A stretch of DNA of 64,000 nt, taken from NCBI RefSeq assembly GCF_014384995.1, contig NZ_JACRSY010000003.1, positions 124,001 through 188,000 of the forward strand. Direction: 5' to 3'. The notes under the pieces are model-generated. The model was not told the origin of the DNA and did not search any database. It saw only the letters and a list, made by a program, of their open reading frames with translations. Source of the stretch: Zhenhengia yiwuensis. GTDB lineage: Bacteria > Bacillota > Clostridia > Lachnospirales > Cellulosilyticaceae. The position numbers were made by a program, and so were the translations under genes. Within the stretch, counting starts at the first letter, position 1, and each line of letters begins with the position of its first letter. Positions 33,671 to 42,785 of this stretch are shown piece by piece.

Positions 33671-36136
33671 ATGTCTAAGAAGATAGTCATTATTGGTGGT
33701 GTAGCAGGTGGAGCAAGTACAGCAGCTAGGCTAAGACGTATGGATGAGTCATTAGAAATTATCATGTTTGAAAAAGGAGAATATATATCTTTTGCTAACT
33801 GTGGTCTTCCTTATTATATAGGTGAGACGATCAAAGAACGTAGCCAGCTTATCCTTCAAAGTGTAGAGGGAATGAGTAGGAAGTTTAATCTTGATATTAG
33901 AAATCTTACAGAAGTGATAGCTATTAACAGAGAAGAAAAGACTGTTACAGCGACAGATTTACGTACAGGGAAAGTATATAAGGAAAGTTATGACGAATTA
34001 GTTTTATCTCCGGGGGCAACGCCTATTAAGCCTGGAATAGAAGGAATAGATGAGTGTAGTAATATCTTTACTTTAAGGAATATACCAGATACAGATAACA
34101 TTAAACATTATATTGATGAAATGAAGCCTCAAACTGCTGTTGTAATAGGGGGTGGATTTATTGGGCTTGAGATGGCAGAAAATCTACATGCATTAGGTAT
34201 AGAGGTTACCTTAATAGAAGCAGGGAATCAAGTTATGGCACCACTTGATATAGAAATGGCAAGTATGGTGCACTCACATCTTATTGAAAAAGGCATAAGA
34301 TTAATTCTAGAAGATGGCGTTAAAGCTTTTGAGAATAAAGGCAAAAAGGTTGTTCTGCAAAGTGGAAAAAGTATAGAAACAGATTTTATTTTACTTTCTA
34401 TAGGGGTAAAACCTGAGTCACGTTTAGCTAAAGAGGCCGGACTTGAAGTAAGTGAAAGAGGTTCTATCCTAGTAAATGATTACTTACAAACCTCTGATGA
34501 GCATATTTATGCTTTAGGAGATGCTATAGCTGTAAAAGATTTTGTAAGTGAGGAAAAGACTATGATTCCTCTTGCTTGGCCGGCGAATAGACAAGGCCGT
34601 CTTGTAGCTAATAACATTTGTGGACGTAAAGAAAAATATAAAGGGACCCTAGGTTCTAGCGTCGCTAAAGTTTTTGACTATACAGTAGCAACAACAGGAA
34701 ATAACGAAAAAACATTAAAAGGGCTAGGTAGAAGCTATAAGACTATTCATATTCATCCAAGTGCACATGCTGGGTATTACCCAGGAGCATTCCCTATTGC
34801 TTACAAATTATTATTTGATCCACAAACAGGTAAAATACTAGGGGCACAAGGTGTAGGGATAGAAGGCGTAGAAAAACGTATTGATATTTTAGCAACAGCT
34901 CTAAAAGGTGAGTTAACCATCTATGACCTTCAAGATGTTGAGGTATGTTATGCGCCGCCGTATAATTCAGCTAAAGATCCAGTTAACATGCTTGGATATT
35001 ACGCAGCAAATATTATAGATGGCTTAGTAGAAGTGGCTCAGTGGTATGAAGTAGATGGGGTAGTAGGTGAAGAAAATGTAATACTCGATGTAAGAGAAGA
35101 ATTTGAGCTTGCTACTGGGAAAATAGATGGCGCACTAAATATTCCCCTAGGTCAACTTAGAGATAAGCTAGGTACCTTATCTAAAGATAAAACTTATTAT
35201 GTGATGTGTCAGGTGGGACAAAGGGGATATGTAGCCAGTCGATTACTAAAAGAGCAGGGTTATAAATGTAAGAGTATTGATGGAGGTCTTAAAACTTATA
35301 GCTATGTAAAACGTGCCAAGTCAGATATAGCGCAACAAGAAGCCAAGCTGCGTATGCAACAGAATATGGAGCAGGTAGAAAGAGGAGAAAATAGGAGTGA
35401 GTACGAATTAGATACATGTGGTTTGCAGTGCCCAGGACCAATTAGTAAGGTTTATGAGCAGTTAGAGAAAATGAAAGCAGGAGAAGTTTTAAAAGTAAAT
35501 GCCAGCGATCCAGGTTTCGCAAAAGACATTGAGGCATGGTGTGAAACGACACATAATGCCCTATTAGGGGTAAATTTTGATAAAAAGCGTAAAGCATTTA
35601 CAGCTACTATTAAAAAGGGTGTAGAGCAAGATGAAGAGAAACAAAAAGCATCTATGTCAGTTCAAAAAAATGGAGCAACTTTAGTGGTGTTTAGTGGAGA
35701 TTTAGATAAGGCTATTGCAGCTTTTATCATTGCAACAGGCGCAGCTGCAACAGGGAAAGAAGTCACCTTATTCTTTACTTTCTGGGGGCTTAATATCTTA
35801 AAGAAAAAAGATAAACCTAAGGTAGAAAAAGATTTTATAGAGACTATGTTTGATAAAATGCTTCCATCTCATACAGGGCAGTTAGGATTATCCCATATGA
35901 ATATGGGAGGGATGGGCCCTAAGATGATTAAACAAATTATGCAAAAACATGGTGTAGATGACCTAGATACAATGATTGAAAATGCATGCCGTATGGGTGT
36001 CAAATTGGTAGCATGTGCCATGAGCATGGAGCTTATGGGAATTAAAAAAGAAGAGTTCATCGATGGTGTAGAAATAGGAGGGGTAGCCACTTATTTAGGC
36101 GCTGCGGACAATTCAGAATTAAACTTGTTTATTTAA
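33671..36136 (+). CDS. CoA-disulfide reductase-like protein fused to rhodanese, TusA and DsrE domains
   Basis: An 821-residue cytoplasmic multidomain sulfur enzyme. Residues 1-450 form an FAD/NADH-dependent disulfide reductase with the redox-active Cys44 in SFANCGLPYYIG, FAD motif GGVAGGAS and NAD motif GGGFIGLEMAE. Residues about 465-555 are a rhodanese domain with Cys near 513 (VMCQVGQRG). Residues about 575-645 are a TusA-like domain with DTCGLQCPGP. Residues about 660-821 are a DsrE/DsrF-like domain. Such fusions are thought to pass sulfane sulfur between domains and to reduce CoA disulfide or polysulfide. The gene is divergent from the ECF operon, and its operator region contains palindromes. 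Confidence 0.9.
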   Translation: MSKKIVIIGGVAGGASTAARLRRMDESLEIIMFEKGEYISFANCGLPYYIGETIKERSQLILQSVEGMSRKFNLDIRNLTEVIAINREEKTVTATDLRTGKVYKESYDELVLSPGATPIKPGIEGIDECSNIFTLRNIPDTDNIKHYIDEMKPQTAVVIGGGFIGLEMAENLHALGIEVTLIEAGNQVMAPLDIEMASMVHSHLIEKGIRLILEDGVKAFENKGKKVVLQSGKSIETDFILLSIGVKPESRLAKEAGLEVSERGSILVNDYLQTSDEHIYALGDAIAVKDFVSEEKTMIPLAWPANRQGRLVANNICGRKEKYKGTLGSSVAKVFDYTVATTGNNEKTLKGLGRSYKTIHIHPSAHAGYYPGAFPIAYKLLFDPQTGKILGAQGVGIEGVEKRIDILATALKGELTIYDLQDVEVCYAPPYNSAKDPVNMLGYYAANIIDGLVEVAQWYEVDGVVGEENVILDVREEFELATGKIDGALNIPLGQLRDKLGTLSKDKTYYVMCQVGQRGYVASRLLKEQGYKCKSIDGGLKTYSYVKRAKSDIAQQEAKLRMQQNMEQVERGENRSEYELDTCGLQCPGPISKVYEQLEKMKAGEVLKVNASDPGFAKDIEAWCETTHNALLGVNFDKKRKAFTATIKKGVEQDEEKQKASMSVQKNGATLVVFSGDLDKAIAAFIIATGAAATGKEVTLFFTFWGLNILKKKDKPKVEKDFIETMFDKMLPSHTGQLGLSHMNMGGMGPKMIKQIMQKHGVDDLDTMIENACRMGVKLVACAMSMELMGIKKEEFIDGVEIGGVATYLGAADNSELNLFI

Positions 36137-36238
36137 AAGAATATTTTCCCCTTTTAAAGCCTATTATTCGTAGGTGTATCTTAATGAATATTATCGGTAC
36201 GATTAAAGTGTTTGATTTAGTATTTGTTATGATGGAAT

Positions 36239-36556
36239 ATGAAGAAAAGAGCTAAAAAATTAACTTTCAAAAAATTCTTTTTATTATTATACTTAATATA
36301 TTGGGAACAATTAGCTATGCTCTAGGTATTAACTGTTTCGTAGCTCCACATCATATTGCACTAGGTGGGGCTTGCTCTAGTTTACTTAGGTGCTTCTAAT
36401 ACACGAGCTACTTCTTATTATATATCAGATAAAATCGCAAAAGCTAGTGAGACAATTTTTAGAAAAAAGGAGTTAATAGGGGGTTTAAATATCTTAGTGA
36501 GTATGAGATTTGGCAAACAAGCAGTAAGCTTAGTGAGGAAACCCAAAATACACTAG
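36239..36556 (+). pseudogene. YitT-family membrane protein remnant
   Basis: Two pieces of one family lie in different frames. ILGTISYALGINCFVAPHHIALGG (frame open from 36256) matches the first helix region of YitT/DUF161 proteins. VYLGASNTRATSYYISDKIAKASETIF (from 36365) matches their C-terminal DUF2179 region. The middle, about 200 residues, is missing and the frames do not join. ATG 36239 is in a third frame. This is a deleted, inactive copy. The other sequence between 36137 and 36587 shows nothing else. Confidence 0.65.
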
Positions 36557-36587
36557 AAAGTTTAAATTAGGATAGGGGGAGAATGTT

Positions 36588-39071
36588 ATGTTTTCAGCTA
36601 ATAGAGCTTTTCAAATAGAAGAAAGATTTGAGGAACTTATCCCACTTTTAGGAGACAAAAAAGTAGAGATTTTAGAAGGATTAAAAAGCTGTAGTGAAGA
36701 TGAAGGCTTAGCTATGAAGTTTTTATATACCACTATGCCTTTAAGTGATATGGCTTGCTATAGTTTTGAGGTATTTTTAGATTATGCTAAACATGGTTTA
36801 TATTTATGGGAAAGAGATGCTTGGCATATACCAGAAGATATCTTTTTAAACTATGTCCTTCACCACCGTATTAATGAAGAAGAAATCATGCCATGTCGTA
36901 GCTTCTTTTATAATCAATTAAAAGATAGGGTAGTGGGAAAAAGTACTCAGGAAAGTATACTAGAGGTTAATTACTGGTGTAGTGAAGAAGCAACTTATCA
37001 GTCTACAGATGAAAGGACAGTAGCACCATTAACTGTTTATAAATCTGCTTATGGAAGATGTGGGGAAGAATCTACATTTACTGTTTCAGCACTTCGTAGT
37101 GTAGGCATTCCAGCTAGACAAGTCTATGCGCCAAGATGGTCTCACTGTGATGATAATCACGCATGGGTAGAGGTTTGGTGTGAAGGGGAGTGGTATTTCC
37201 TAGGTGCCTGTGAGCCAGAAGAAATATTGAATAAAGGATGGTTTACAAGTGCTTCATCACGTGCTATGTTGATTCACTCCAGGTGGTTTGACTTTATAGC
37301 ACCTACTGATGAAGAAGAAATAGAGCATAAAGGTATGGCTACACTTCTTAATCAGCTTCAGCGCTATGCGCTTACAAAAAAATTAACTGTGAAAGTAGTA
37401 GATCATAAGGGGAAGGCTGTATCTCATGCTAGGGTGGATTTTGAGGTGCTTAATTATGCAGAGTTCTATCCTGTAGCATCTGTATGGACCAACGAGGTAG
37501 GAGAAGCAAGTTTAATAACAGGGCTTGGGAGCTTGCACCTACATGTAAGCAAAGAGGAACAGTCTGCAGATATTTTAATTAATACAAAAGATGTAGATTG
37601 TATTAACATTGATTTAAGTCAGAGTGTCATAAGAGATGAATGGATAGAGCTTGAAGTCATTGCACCATTAGATGCGTCTATTCATACCCAGCAGCCTACA
37701 TATTCTCAGAAATTTAAGGGTAAAAACAGATGCAGTGAAGCAACTCAAAAAAGGTTGGAGAAAGTAGCAAGCTTTCAAAATAAAGATGAGGTATTAGATA
37801 TAGCCAGAGGTAACGCAGAAGAAATTGTATACTTTAAGTTAGCAGAAGTTAAAAAAGAAGCAGAGGTATGGAAAGACAAACTACTAGGCGTATTAACTCA
37901 AAAAGATTATAGAGACTGCAAAGGAGAAGTGCTTATAGAGCATTTAAATTATGCAGTTACTTATGCAAAGTGTTATGAGGAGCCTATTTTTATACAGTAT
38001 GTTTTAAGTCCAAGAGTGGCACTTGAACCACTTACAGCCTATCGCCAATTTATTCATAGCTATTATAGCCAAGAAGAGAAGGCTAAAATGGTGCAAAATC
38101 CTAAATACATATGGCAACATATAGAAGAAACTATTGAAACAGATGATACGAGAGAATATCCCAATCTTATTACTACGCCAGTAGGGTGCTTGCAAATTAA
38201 ACGAGGGAGTGAAGTATCTAAAAAAATTCTATTTGTAGCTATTTGTAGAACACTAGGTATTCCAGCAAGACTTCATACTATAGATGGTAAAGTAGAGTAC
38301 TATACTAATGGAACATTTGAAGCTATAGAGACAGAAGCCCTTAAAAATAGTATATGTATATTAAGGAGTAGGGAAGAGACTTGGACCTATTTCCAGAACT
38401 GGTCTATTGCGAAATTACATAAAGGGCAGTATCAATCACTGAATTTAAGCCAGTTACAATGGGAAGATGGAGAGTTAGCTTTAAACTTAGAACCAGGTGT
38501 ATACCGTCTTATCACTTCTAATCGTTTGCCAAATGGCAATATCTTTGCAAAGGTAATGTACATAGGACTTAAAGCGAGTGAAAGTAAGACAGTGCAGCTT
38601 GAGCTCAAGGAAGCTAAGCTAAGTGATATGCTTGAGCACATTGCTTTACCAGACTTTGAACTTAAAGATCAGAATAAGAAAGTGATAAAGGGCTTAGAGC
38701 TCAGCCAATATGCTAAGCACTTATGGATATGGATAGAAGAAAGTAAGGAGCCTACAGAACATATTCTTAATGAAATCTATGAGAAAAAAGAATTATTTAA
38801 GACTATAGAACGACAGATTATATTTGTTATGAGGGATCAAACAGCACTAGAAGACCCTACACTCAGAAAAGTCTTAAATGCTTTAGAAAATATCTCTATT
38901 TACTACGATAGTTTTGAAGAAAATATCAATACTTTGGCACGTAGAATGTATGTAGATCCTGATAAGCTTCCATTAATCATCGTAACAGATGAGAATAACC
39001 AAGGTATCTATGCTACAAGTGGATATAATGTAGGTACAGCAGACATGTTATTACGCATTTTTGGTAGCTAA
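36588..39071 (+). CDS. Transglutaminase-like protein with a thioredoxin-like C-terminal domain
   Basis: An 827-residue protein without a signal peptide. A transglutaminase-like cysteine protease core is clear: YGRCGEESTFTVSALRSVGIPARQ (Cys near 149), CDDNHAWVEVWCEGEWYF (His near 189) and a later Asp/Glu. A carboxypeptidase-regulatory-like beta domain (about 262-345) follows, with KVVDHKGKAVSHARV. The segment near 520-560 looks like a second, degenerate transglutaminase domain (VSKKILFVAICRTLGIPARLH). The last 150 residues (WIWIEESKEPTEHIL...LPLIIVTDENNQGIY) resemble a thioredoxin/redoxin fold without a CxxC. A thioredoxin gene follows. Substrate and role are unknown. Confidence 0.75.
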   Translation: MFSANRAFQIEERFEELIPLLGDKKVEILEGLKSCSEDEGLAMKFLYTTMPLSDMACYSFEVFLDYAKHGLYLWERDAWHIPEDIFLNYVLHHRINEEEIMPCRSFFYNQLKDRVVGKSTQESILEVNYWCSEEATYQSTDERTVAPLTVYKSAYGRCGEESTFTVSALRSVGIPARQVYAPRWSHCDDNHAWVEVWCEGEWYFLGACEPEEILNKGWFTSASSRAMLIHSRWFDFIAPTDEEEIEHKGMATLLNQLQRYALTKKLTVKVVDHKGKAVSHARVDFEVLNYAEFYPVASVWTNEVGEASLITGLGSLHLHVSKEEQSADILINTKDVDCINIDLSQSVIRDEWIELEVIAPLDASIHTQQPTYSQKFKGKNRCSEATQKRLEKVASFQNKDEVLDIARGNAEEIVYFKLAEVKKEAEVWKDKLLGVLTQKDYRDCKGEVLIEHLNYAVTYAKCYEEPIFIQYVLSPRVALEPLTAYRQFIHSYYSQEEKAKMVQNPKYIWQHIEETIETDDTREYPNLITTPVGCLQIKRGSEVSKKILFVAICRTLGIPARLHTIDGKVEYYTNGTFEAIETEALKNSICILRSREETWTYFQNWSIAKLHKGQYQSLNLSQLQWEDGELALNLEPGVYRLITSNRLPNGNIFAKVMYIGLKASESKTVQLELKEAKLSDMLEHIALPDFELKDQNKKVIKGLELSQYAKHLWIWIEESKEPTEHILNEIYEKKELFKTIERQIIFVMRDQTALEDPTLRKVLNALENISIYYDSFEENINTLARRMYVDPDKLPLIIVTDENNQGIYATSGYNVGTADMLLRIFGS

Positions 39072-39166
39072 GAAGTGTGACTAAGTTACTAAACTTTAAA
39101 AATTAAAGACATATAATAGAATTATAGAAGTTGATAAAAATCAATTGATAAGAGGAGGTTCTATTT

Positions 39167-39478
39167 ATGTCTATCCAAATTACGAACAGCAATTTTAATA
39201 AAGAGGTGTTAGAATCAAAGGTACCTGTACTTTTAGATTTCTGGGCGCCTTGGTGCGGGCCTTGTAGAATGCAAGGGCCGATTGTTGAGGAGCTGGCAAA
39301 TGATTTAGAAGGAGTTGCTAAAGTCTGCAAGGTTAATGTAAGTGAAGAAGTGGAGCTCTCTAAAATGTTTAGAGTACAAAGCATTCCAATGTTAGCTGTT
39401 GTGAAAAATGGAAGAGTTGTCGAGCAGCAAGTAGGGCTAAGAGATAAAATTCGATTAAAACAAATGATGGGAGTATAA
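39167..39478 (+). CDS. Thioredoxin family protein
   Basis: A 103-residue thioredoxin with the active site WCGPC in FWAPWCGPCRMQGP (Cys near 32 and 35) and the cis-Pro segment SIPMLAVVKNG near 73. It reduces protein disulfides in the cytoplasm. The ribosome site AGGAGG lies 9 nt before the ATG. It sits after a transglutaminase-like gene that ends in a thioredoxin-like domain, and about 3 kb after a CoA-disulfide reductase fusion, so this stretch has a thiol theme. It is not certain that it is the main cellular thioredoxin. Confidence 0.93.
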   Translation: MSIQITNSNFNKEVLESKVPVLLDFWAPWCGPCRMQGPIVEELANDLEGVAKVCKVNVSEEVELSKMFRVQSIPMLAVVKNGRVVEQQVGLRDKIRLKQMMGV

Positions 39479-39506
39479 AAGGACTGTCTAGGACAGTCCT
39501 TTTTTG
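39478..39506. terminator. Terminator between the thioredoxin gene and pdxR
   Basis: AAAAGGACTGTC pairs with GACAGTCCTTTT across a 3-nt TAG loop, with A- and T-runs on either side. It serves both convergent genes. Confidence 0.9.
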
Positions 39507-40894
39507 ATGCACTTTTCTAAAATAGCGATACCCTCTACAATTTCTTTAGCATCACAAGGCGCAAAGCTAAGACGAATATAATGGTCTCTTTCTTTGTGCA
39601 TTGTAGAATAAAAAAGTGTACTTGGCAGAATAAGTAGGCCACTTTCAAGGCAGCGTTCATAAAGTTTGTAAGCCGATAAACCTTTAGGTAATTTAAGCCA
39701 GAAGCATAAGCCACCATTAGGAATATTAAAAGTTACACCAAGAGCCTTAAGGTTTTCAAGTTGACTAAGCATAAGCTCATATTTACCACTGTAAATAGCT
39801 TTCATATAACTTAGGTGCTCTTCCCATTTATGAGTTCTAAAGAATAGGTCAAGACTACGATGGATAAGCCCTGAGGAAGCAATATCTGTCATTTGCTTTG
39901 TCTTTGTAAAACGGTCTAAGAGGGCATCTGGAATAACGAGAAAACCTATACGTAGGCCTGGCATAAGGAGCTTAGAAAAGCTCTTAATATAGATGACACG
40001 GTCCTGAGTATCAAAAGCTTTTAGGCTATAAGGTGCCCTATCTGTATAGCTTAATTCGGAAGTAGAATCATCCTCAACCAGATAAAAGTTATATTTTTCA
40101 GCTAGAGCTAGGAGTTGCTTTAATGTATATGGGGCATAACAAAGCGTAGTAGGATTTTGAAATTTAGTCATAACATACACAAGTTTAGGCTTACAGACAT
40201 TGACCTTCTTCTCAAATTCTATGAGATCAATGCCAAAGGGGGTAAGTTCAACTGTAACAATACGGCTACTGCGGGATTTAAAGGCATCTGTTGCACCATT
40301 ATAGGTAGGTGTTTCTGTCACGACATAATCGCCTGCATTTAGGCAGCTTTTAGCAATAATATCAATACCCTGTTGAGCGCCTGATACAATTTGAATATGA
40401 GAAGGTGAAGTGTGAATGCGATGAGTCTTTTCTAAATACTCGGCAAGTATTTCTCTAAGAGGCATAAAACCATTGGCTTCTTGATAGCCAAAAGCAAAGC
40501 CTTTATCACGGTCAATTACTTCGTCTAGACAGTATTTAAAAGAATCTGTAGGAAAGATAGCTGGATGAGGTGAAGCACTTGAAAAGTTAATACAGTTCTC
40601 TTTTATAGTGGTAGGAGGGAGTGTCATCAGGCTGATTTCAGGGGTATTAGGTTTAGTAACGTAAAAGCCACTTCCTTTTTTGGAAGTAACATAGCCGGAA
40701 GATTCTAGTTGTTTATAAGCATTAATAACAGTTACATTATTGACGGAAAGGTCTTTTGCCAGTCTGCGGATAGCTGGCAGTCTATATCCTATAATAAGCT
40801 CATCTGATAAGATAGCTTCTTTAATCTTTGAAAAGAGTTGTAGATATAAGGGTTCATTAGATGATGAATCTAACTGTATGGATACAAAGTTCAA
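39488..40894 (-). CDS. pdxR: MocR/PdxR-type GntR-aminotransferase transcription regulator
   Basis: A 468-residue regulator with an N-terminal GntR winged helix (residues 1-75: YRLPAIRRLAKDLSVNNVTVINAYKQLESSGYVTSKKGSGFYV) joined to a fold-type I aminotransferase domain that senses pyridoxal phosphate. The PLP lysine is in IYIKSFSKLLMPGLRIGF near residue 310. It is divergent from a pyridoxal kinase and an ECF S component, the set controlled by PdxR in other Firmicutes. It therefore very likely controls vitamin B6 salvage. The stop overlaps the shared terminator hairpin. Confidence 0.87.
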   Translation of the reverse strand: MNFVSIQLDSSSNEPLYLQLFSKIKEAILSDELIIGYRLPAIRRLAKDLSVNNVTVINAYKQLESSGYVTSKKGSGFYVTKPNTPEISLMTLPPTTIKENCINFSSASPHPAIFPTDSFKYCLDEVIDRDKGFAFGYQEANGFMPLREILAEYLEKTHRIHTSPSHIQIVSGAQQGIDIIAKSCLNAGDYVVTETPTYNGATDAFKSRSSRIVTVELTPFGIDLIEFEKKVNVCKPKLVYVMTKFQNPTTLCYAPYTLKQLLALAEKYNFYLVEDDSTSELSYTDRAPYSLKAFDTQDRVIYIKSFSKLLMPGLRIGFLVIPDALLDRFTKTKQMTDIASSGLIHRSLDLFFRTHKWEEHLSYMKAIYSGKYELMLSQLENLKALGVTFNIPNGGLCFWLKLPKGLSAYKLYERCLESGLLILPSTLFYSTMHKERDHYIRLSFAPCDAKEIVEGIAILEKCIKKGLS

Positions 40895-40940
40895 GTTGTC
40901 TCCTCCTTTTTCTTAGAAATATTGACGATGGTTTTGTCTA

Positions 40941-40990
40941 TATGGCACAATATTACCATACATAAAGACGTATTGTTTCGATACAATATA
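40941..40990. promoter_or_regulatory. Probable PdxR operator region
   Basis: Three copies of ACAAT-type half-sites lie between the divergent genes: ACAATAT at 40947-40953, ACAATAT at 40983-40989 (36 bp apart, same strand), and an inverted copy ATTGT at 40973-40977. The last two form the near-palindrome TATTGTTTCGATACAATA (40971-40988). MocR regulators commonly bind direct repeats with an inverted extra copy. TATGG and CCATA (40941-40945, 40955-40959) add another inverted repeat. Confidence 0.55.
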
Positions 40991-41031
40991 TCCTATTAAC
41001 CTTATTATAGAGACAAACGAGGAAGATGTAA

Positions 41032-41868
41032 ATGATGAATAACAAAATATCAAAGGTTGCGGCCATTCAAGATTTAGCTAGTTTTGGTAGATGTTCATTA
41101 AGTGTAATCATTCCGATTTTATCCCATATGGGTGTACAGGTATGTCCAGTTCCTACAGCTGTTTTCAGTACACATACGGGAGGATTTGGTAAACCAGTTT
41201 TTGAAGATTTAACGGGGATGATGCATGGCTATATTGAACATTGGAAGACATTAGATTTAAAGTTTGATTGTATTTATAGTGGTTTTTTAAGCAATGAAAA
41301 ACAAATTGATGAAGTGCTTTATTTTTTTGATGCATTTGGAGATGGAGAGGGGACACTTATAGCAGTAGATCCTGTTATGGGAGACCATGGCCAACTTTAT
41401 AAGACTTATAATGAAACGATGCAGAAGAAAATGAGGCATTTAGTATCACGTGCTCATGTAGTGACACCAAACTGGACAGAAGCAAATTTTCTACTAGATT
41501 GCATATATAGTACAGATGCGATTAAGGAGCAAGATGCTAAAGAAATGATAAAAGCTATTTCAGATTTAGGACCTTCTCAAGTAGTACTTAAAGGGATTCC
41601 TTATGAAAATGGACGGAAAATCAATATGACTTATGACCGGGCAGAAGATAGTTACTGCATGATTCCTTATGAAGAAGTCCCAAGCAGTTATCCAGGTACA
41701 GGGGATTGCTTTGCAAGTAGATTGATTGGGGAACTTTTAAAGGGAGAAAGTTTAGCAGATTCAGCCAAAAGTGCCACTTCTTTTGTAACTTATGGGGTAA
41801 AAGTAACTTATGAAGCTAAAACAGATACAAGAGAAGGGATTTTATTAGAACAATTATTAGATTTTTAA
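41032..41868 (+). CDS. pdxK: Pyridoxal/pyridoxamine kinase
   Basis: A ribokinase-fold kinase that phosphorylates B6 vitamers to their 5'-phosphates. The 278-residue product starts VAAIQDLASFGRCSLSVIIPILSHMG, the pattern of the PdxY/PdxK branch, and has VDPVMGDHGQLY near residue 117 and the catalytic SSYPGTGDCFASRLIGELL (Asp near 227, anion hole GTGD). Its position opposite a PdxR-like gene and before a vitamin S component supports the assignment. Two adjacent ATG codons (41032, 41035) are possible starts; the GAGGAAG site suits either. Confidence 0.9.
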   Translation: MMNNKISKVAAIQDLASFGRCSLSVIIPILSHMGVQVCPVPTAVFSTHTGGFGKPVFEDLTGMMHGYIEHWKTLDLKFDCIYSGFLSNEKQIDEVLYFFDAFGDGEGTLIAVDPVMGDHGQLYKTYNETMQKKMRHLVSRAHVVTPNWTEANFLLDCIYSTDAIKEQDAKEMIKAISDLGPSQVVLKGIPYENGRKINMTYDRAEDSYCMIPYEEVPSSYPGTGDCFASRLIGELLKGESLADSAKSATSFVTYGVKVTYEAKTDTREGILLEQLLDF

Positions 41869-41882
41869 GGGAGGATTTTAAG

Positions 41883-42692
41883 ATGGAGAAAAAACAAAGT
41901 AAAAGTAAATTAAGTTTACAAGCATTAGTCATTATTGGGTTATTTAGTGCAATTTGCTATATTGCGCTCATGCTCTTTAAAATTCCTATTCCATCACCAG
42001 TAGGTAAACCATTTATTCACTTTGGCAATATGTTTGTTATTTTAGCAGCACTGCTCTTTAGTGGTACAATAGGTGGTTTATCAGGTTCTATTGGTATGGG
42101 GCTTTTTGATATACTTAATGGATGGGCTACTAGTGCACCTAAAACCATTATTCTCAAATTTGGTATAGGGTTTGTGACAGGGGTAGTTGCAGGAAAAGGT
42201 AATGATAAAGAAGCCAAATCACCTTTTAAGTGGATTGCCCTTGCAGCAGGTGCATTTATTGTATTAGGCGTTGGTCTTTTTATAGCCTCAACAGTATATG
42301 GCTATGAGATTACTATTCCTTATCTTCAGCAGGCAGCAGCAAATACAGAGGGACTTAAAGATACATTAGTTGTTATTCCTGTACTTTATATTTTTTCATT
42401 AGTATTAGGTATTGGTCTTGCTGTAACGTGTTTCTTTATTAAAAAAGTGTCTATTAAATTACAATATGCTATTTTAGGTGCTGTATGTGGTATTGCATTT
42501 AACTTAGTAGGAGAATTTTTATTTGCAGTAGGTTCACTTCTTATTGTAGGAAGTGCATTTGTACCAGCGGTTATAAGTGCACTTATTAGTTTACCTTCTA
42601 CCATTATCAATGGTACCATTTCTATTGTGATTGCTCTTTTACTTTATATTCCACTTTCTAAAGTAGTAGCAAAATCAAACTTTAAATTTTAA
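41883..42692 (+). CDS. ECF transporter S component, probably for pyridoxine (PdxU-like)
   Basis: A 269-residue membrane protein with about six helices and ECF S features: ALVIIGLFSAICYIALMLFKIPIP at the N-terminus and PFIHFGNMFVILAALLFSGTIGGLSGSIGMGLFD near residues 40-80. No ATPase or T component lies beside it, so it would use a shared energising module encoded elsewhere. It is co-transcribed with the kinase (14-nt gap; site GGGAGG) and presumably under the PdxR-like regulator, which makes a B6 vitamer the likely substrate. That specificity is inference from context. Confidence 0.8.
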   Translation: MEKKQSKSKLSLQALVIIGLFSAICYIALMLFKIPIPSPVGKPFIHFGNMFVILAALLFSGTIGGLSGSIGMGLFDILNGWATSAPKTIILKFGIGFVTGVVAGKGNDKEAKSPFKWIALAAGAFIVLGVGLFIASTVYGYEITIPYLQQAAANTEGLKDTLVVIPVLYIFSLVLGIGLAVTCFFIKKVSIKLQYAILGAVCGIAFNLVGEFLFAVGSLLIVGSAFVPAVISALISLPSTIINGTISIVIALLLYIPLSKVVAKSNFKF

Positions 42693-42705
42693 AGGAAATT
42701 AATAC

Positions 42706-42764
42706 AAAAAAAGCAAGCCGAAAGTCGTCCCCCCTTAAATGACGAACTTTAAGCTTGCTTTTTG
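42706..42764 (+). terminator. Terminator after the B6 operon
   Basis: AAAAAGCAAGC pairs with GCTTGCTTTTT (about 42708-42718 and 42753-42763) around a 34-nt loop that has its own inner pairing (AAAGTCGTC with GACGAACTT). Confidence 0.75.
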
Positions 42765-42785
42765 TTTGTGGCAAAATGTACAGGG

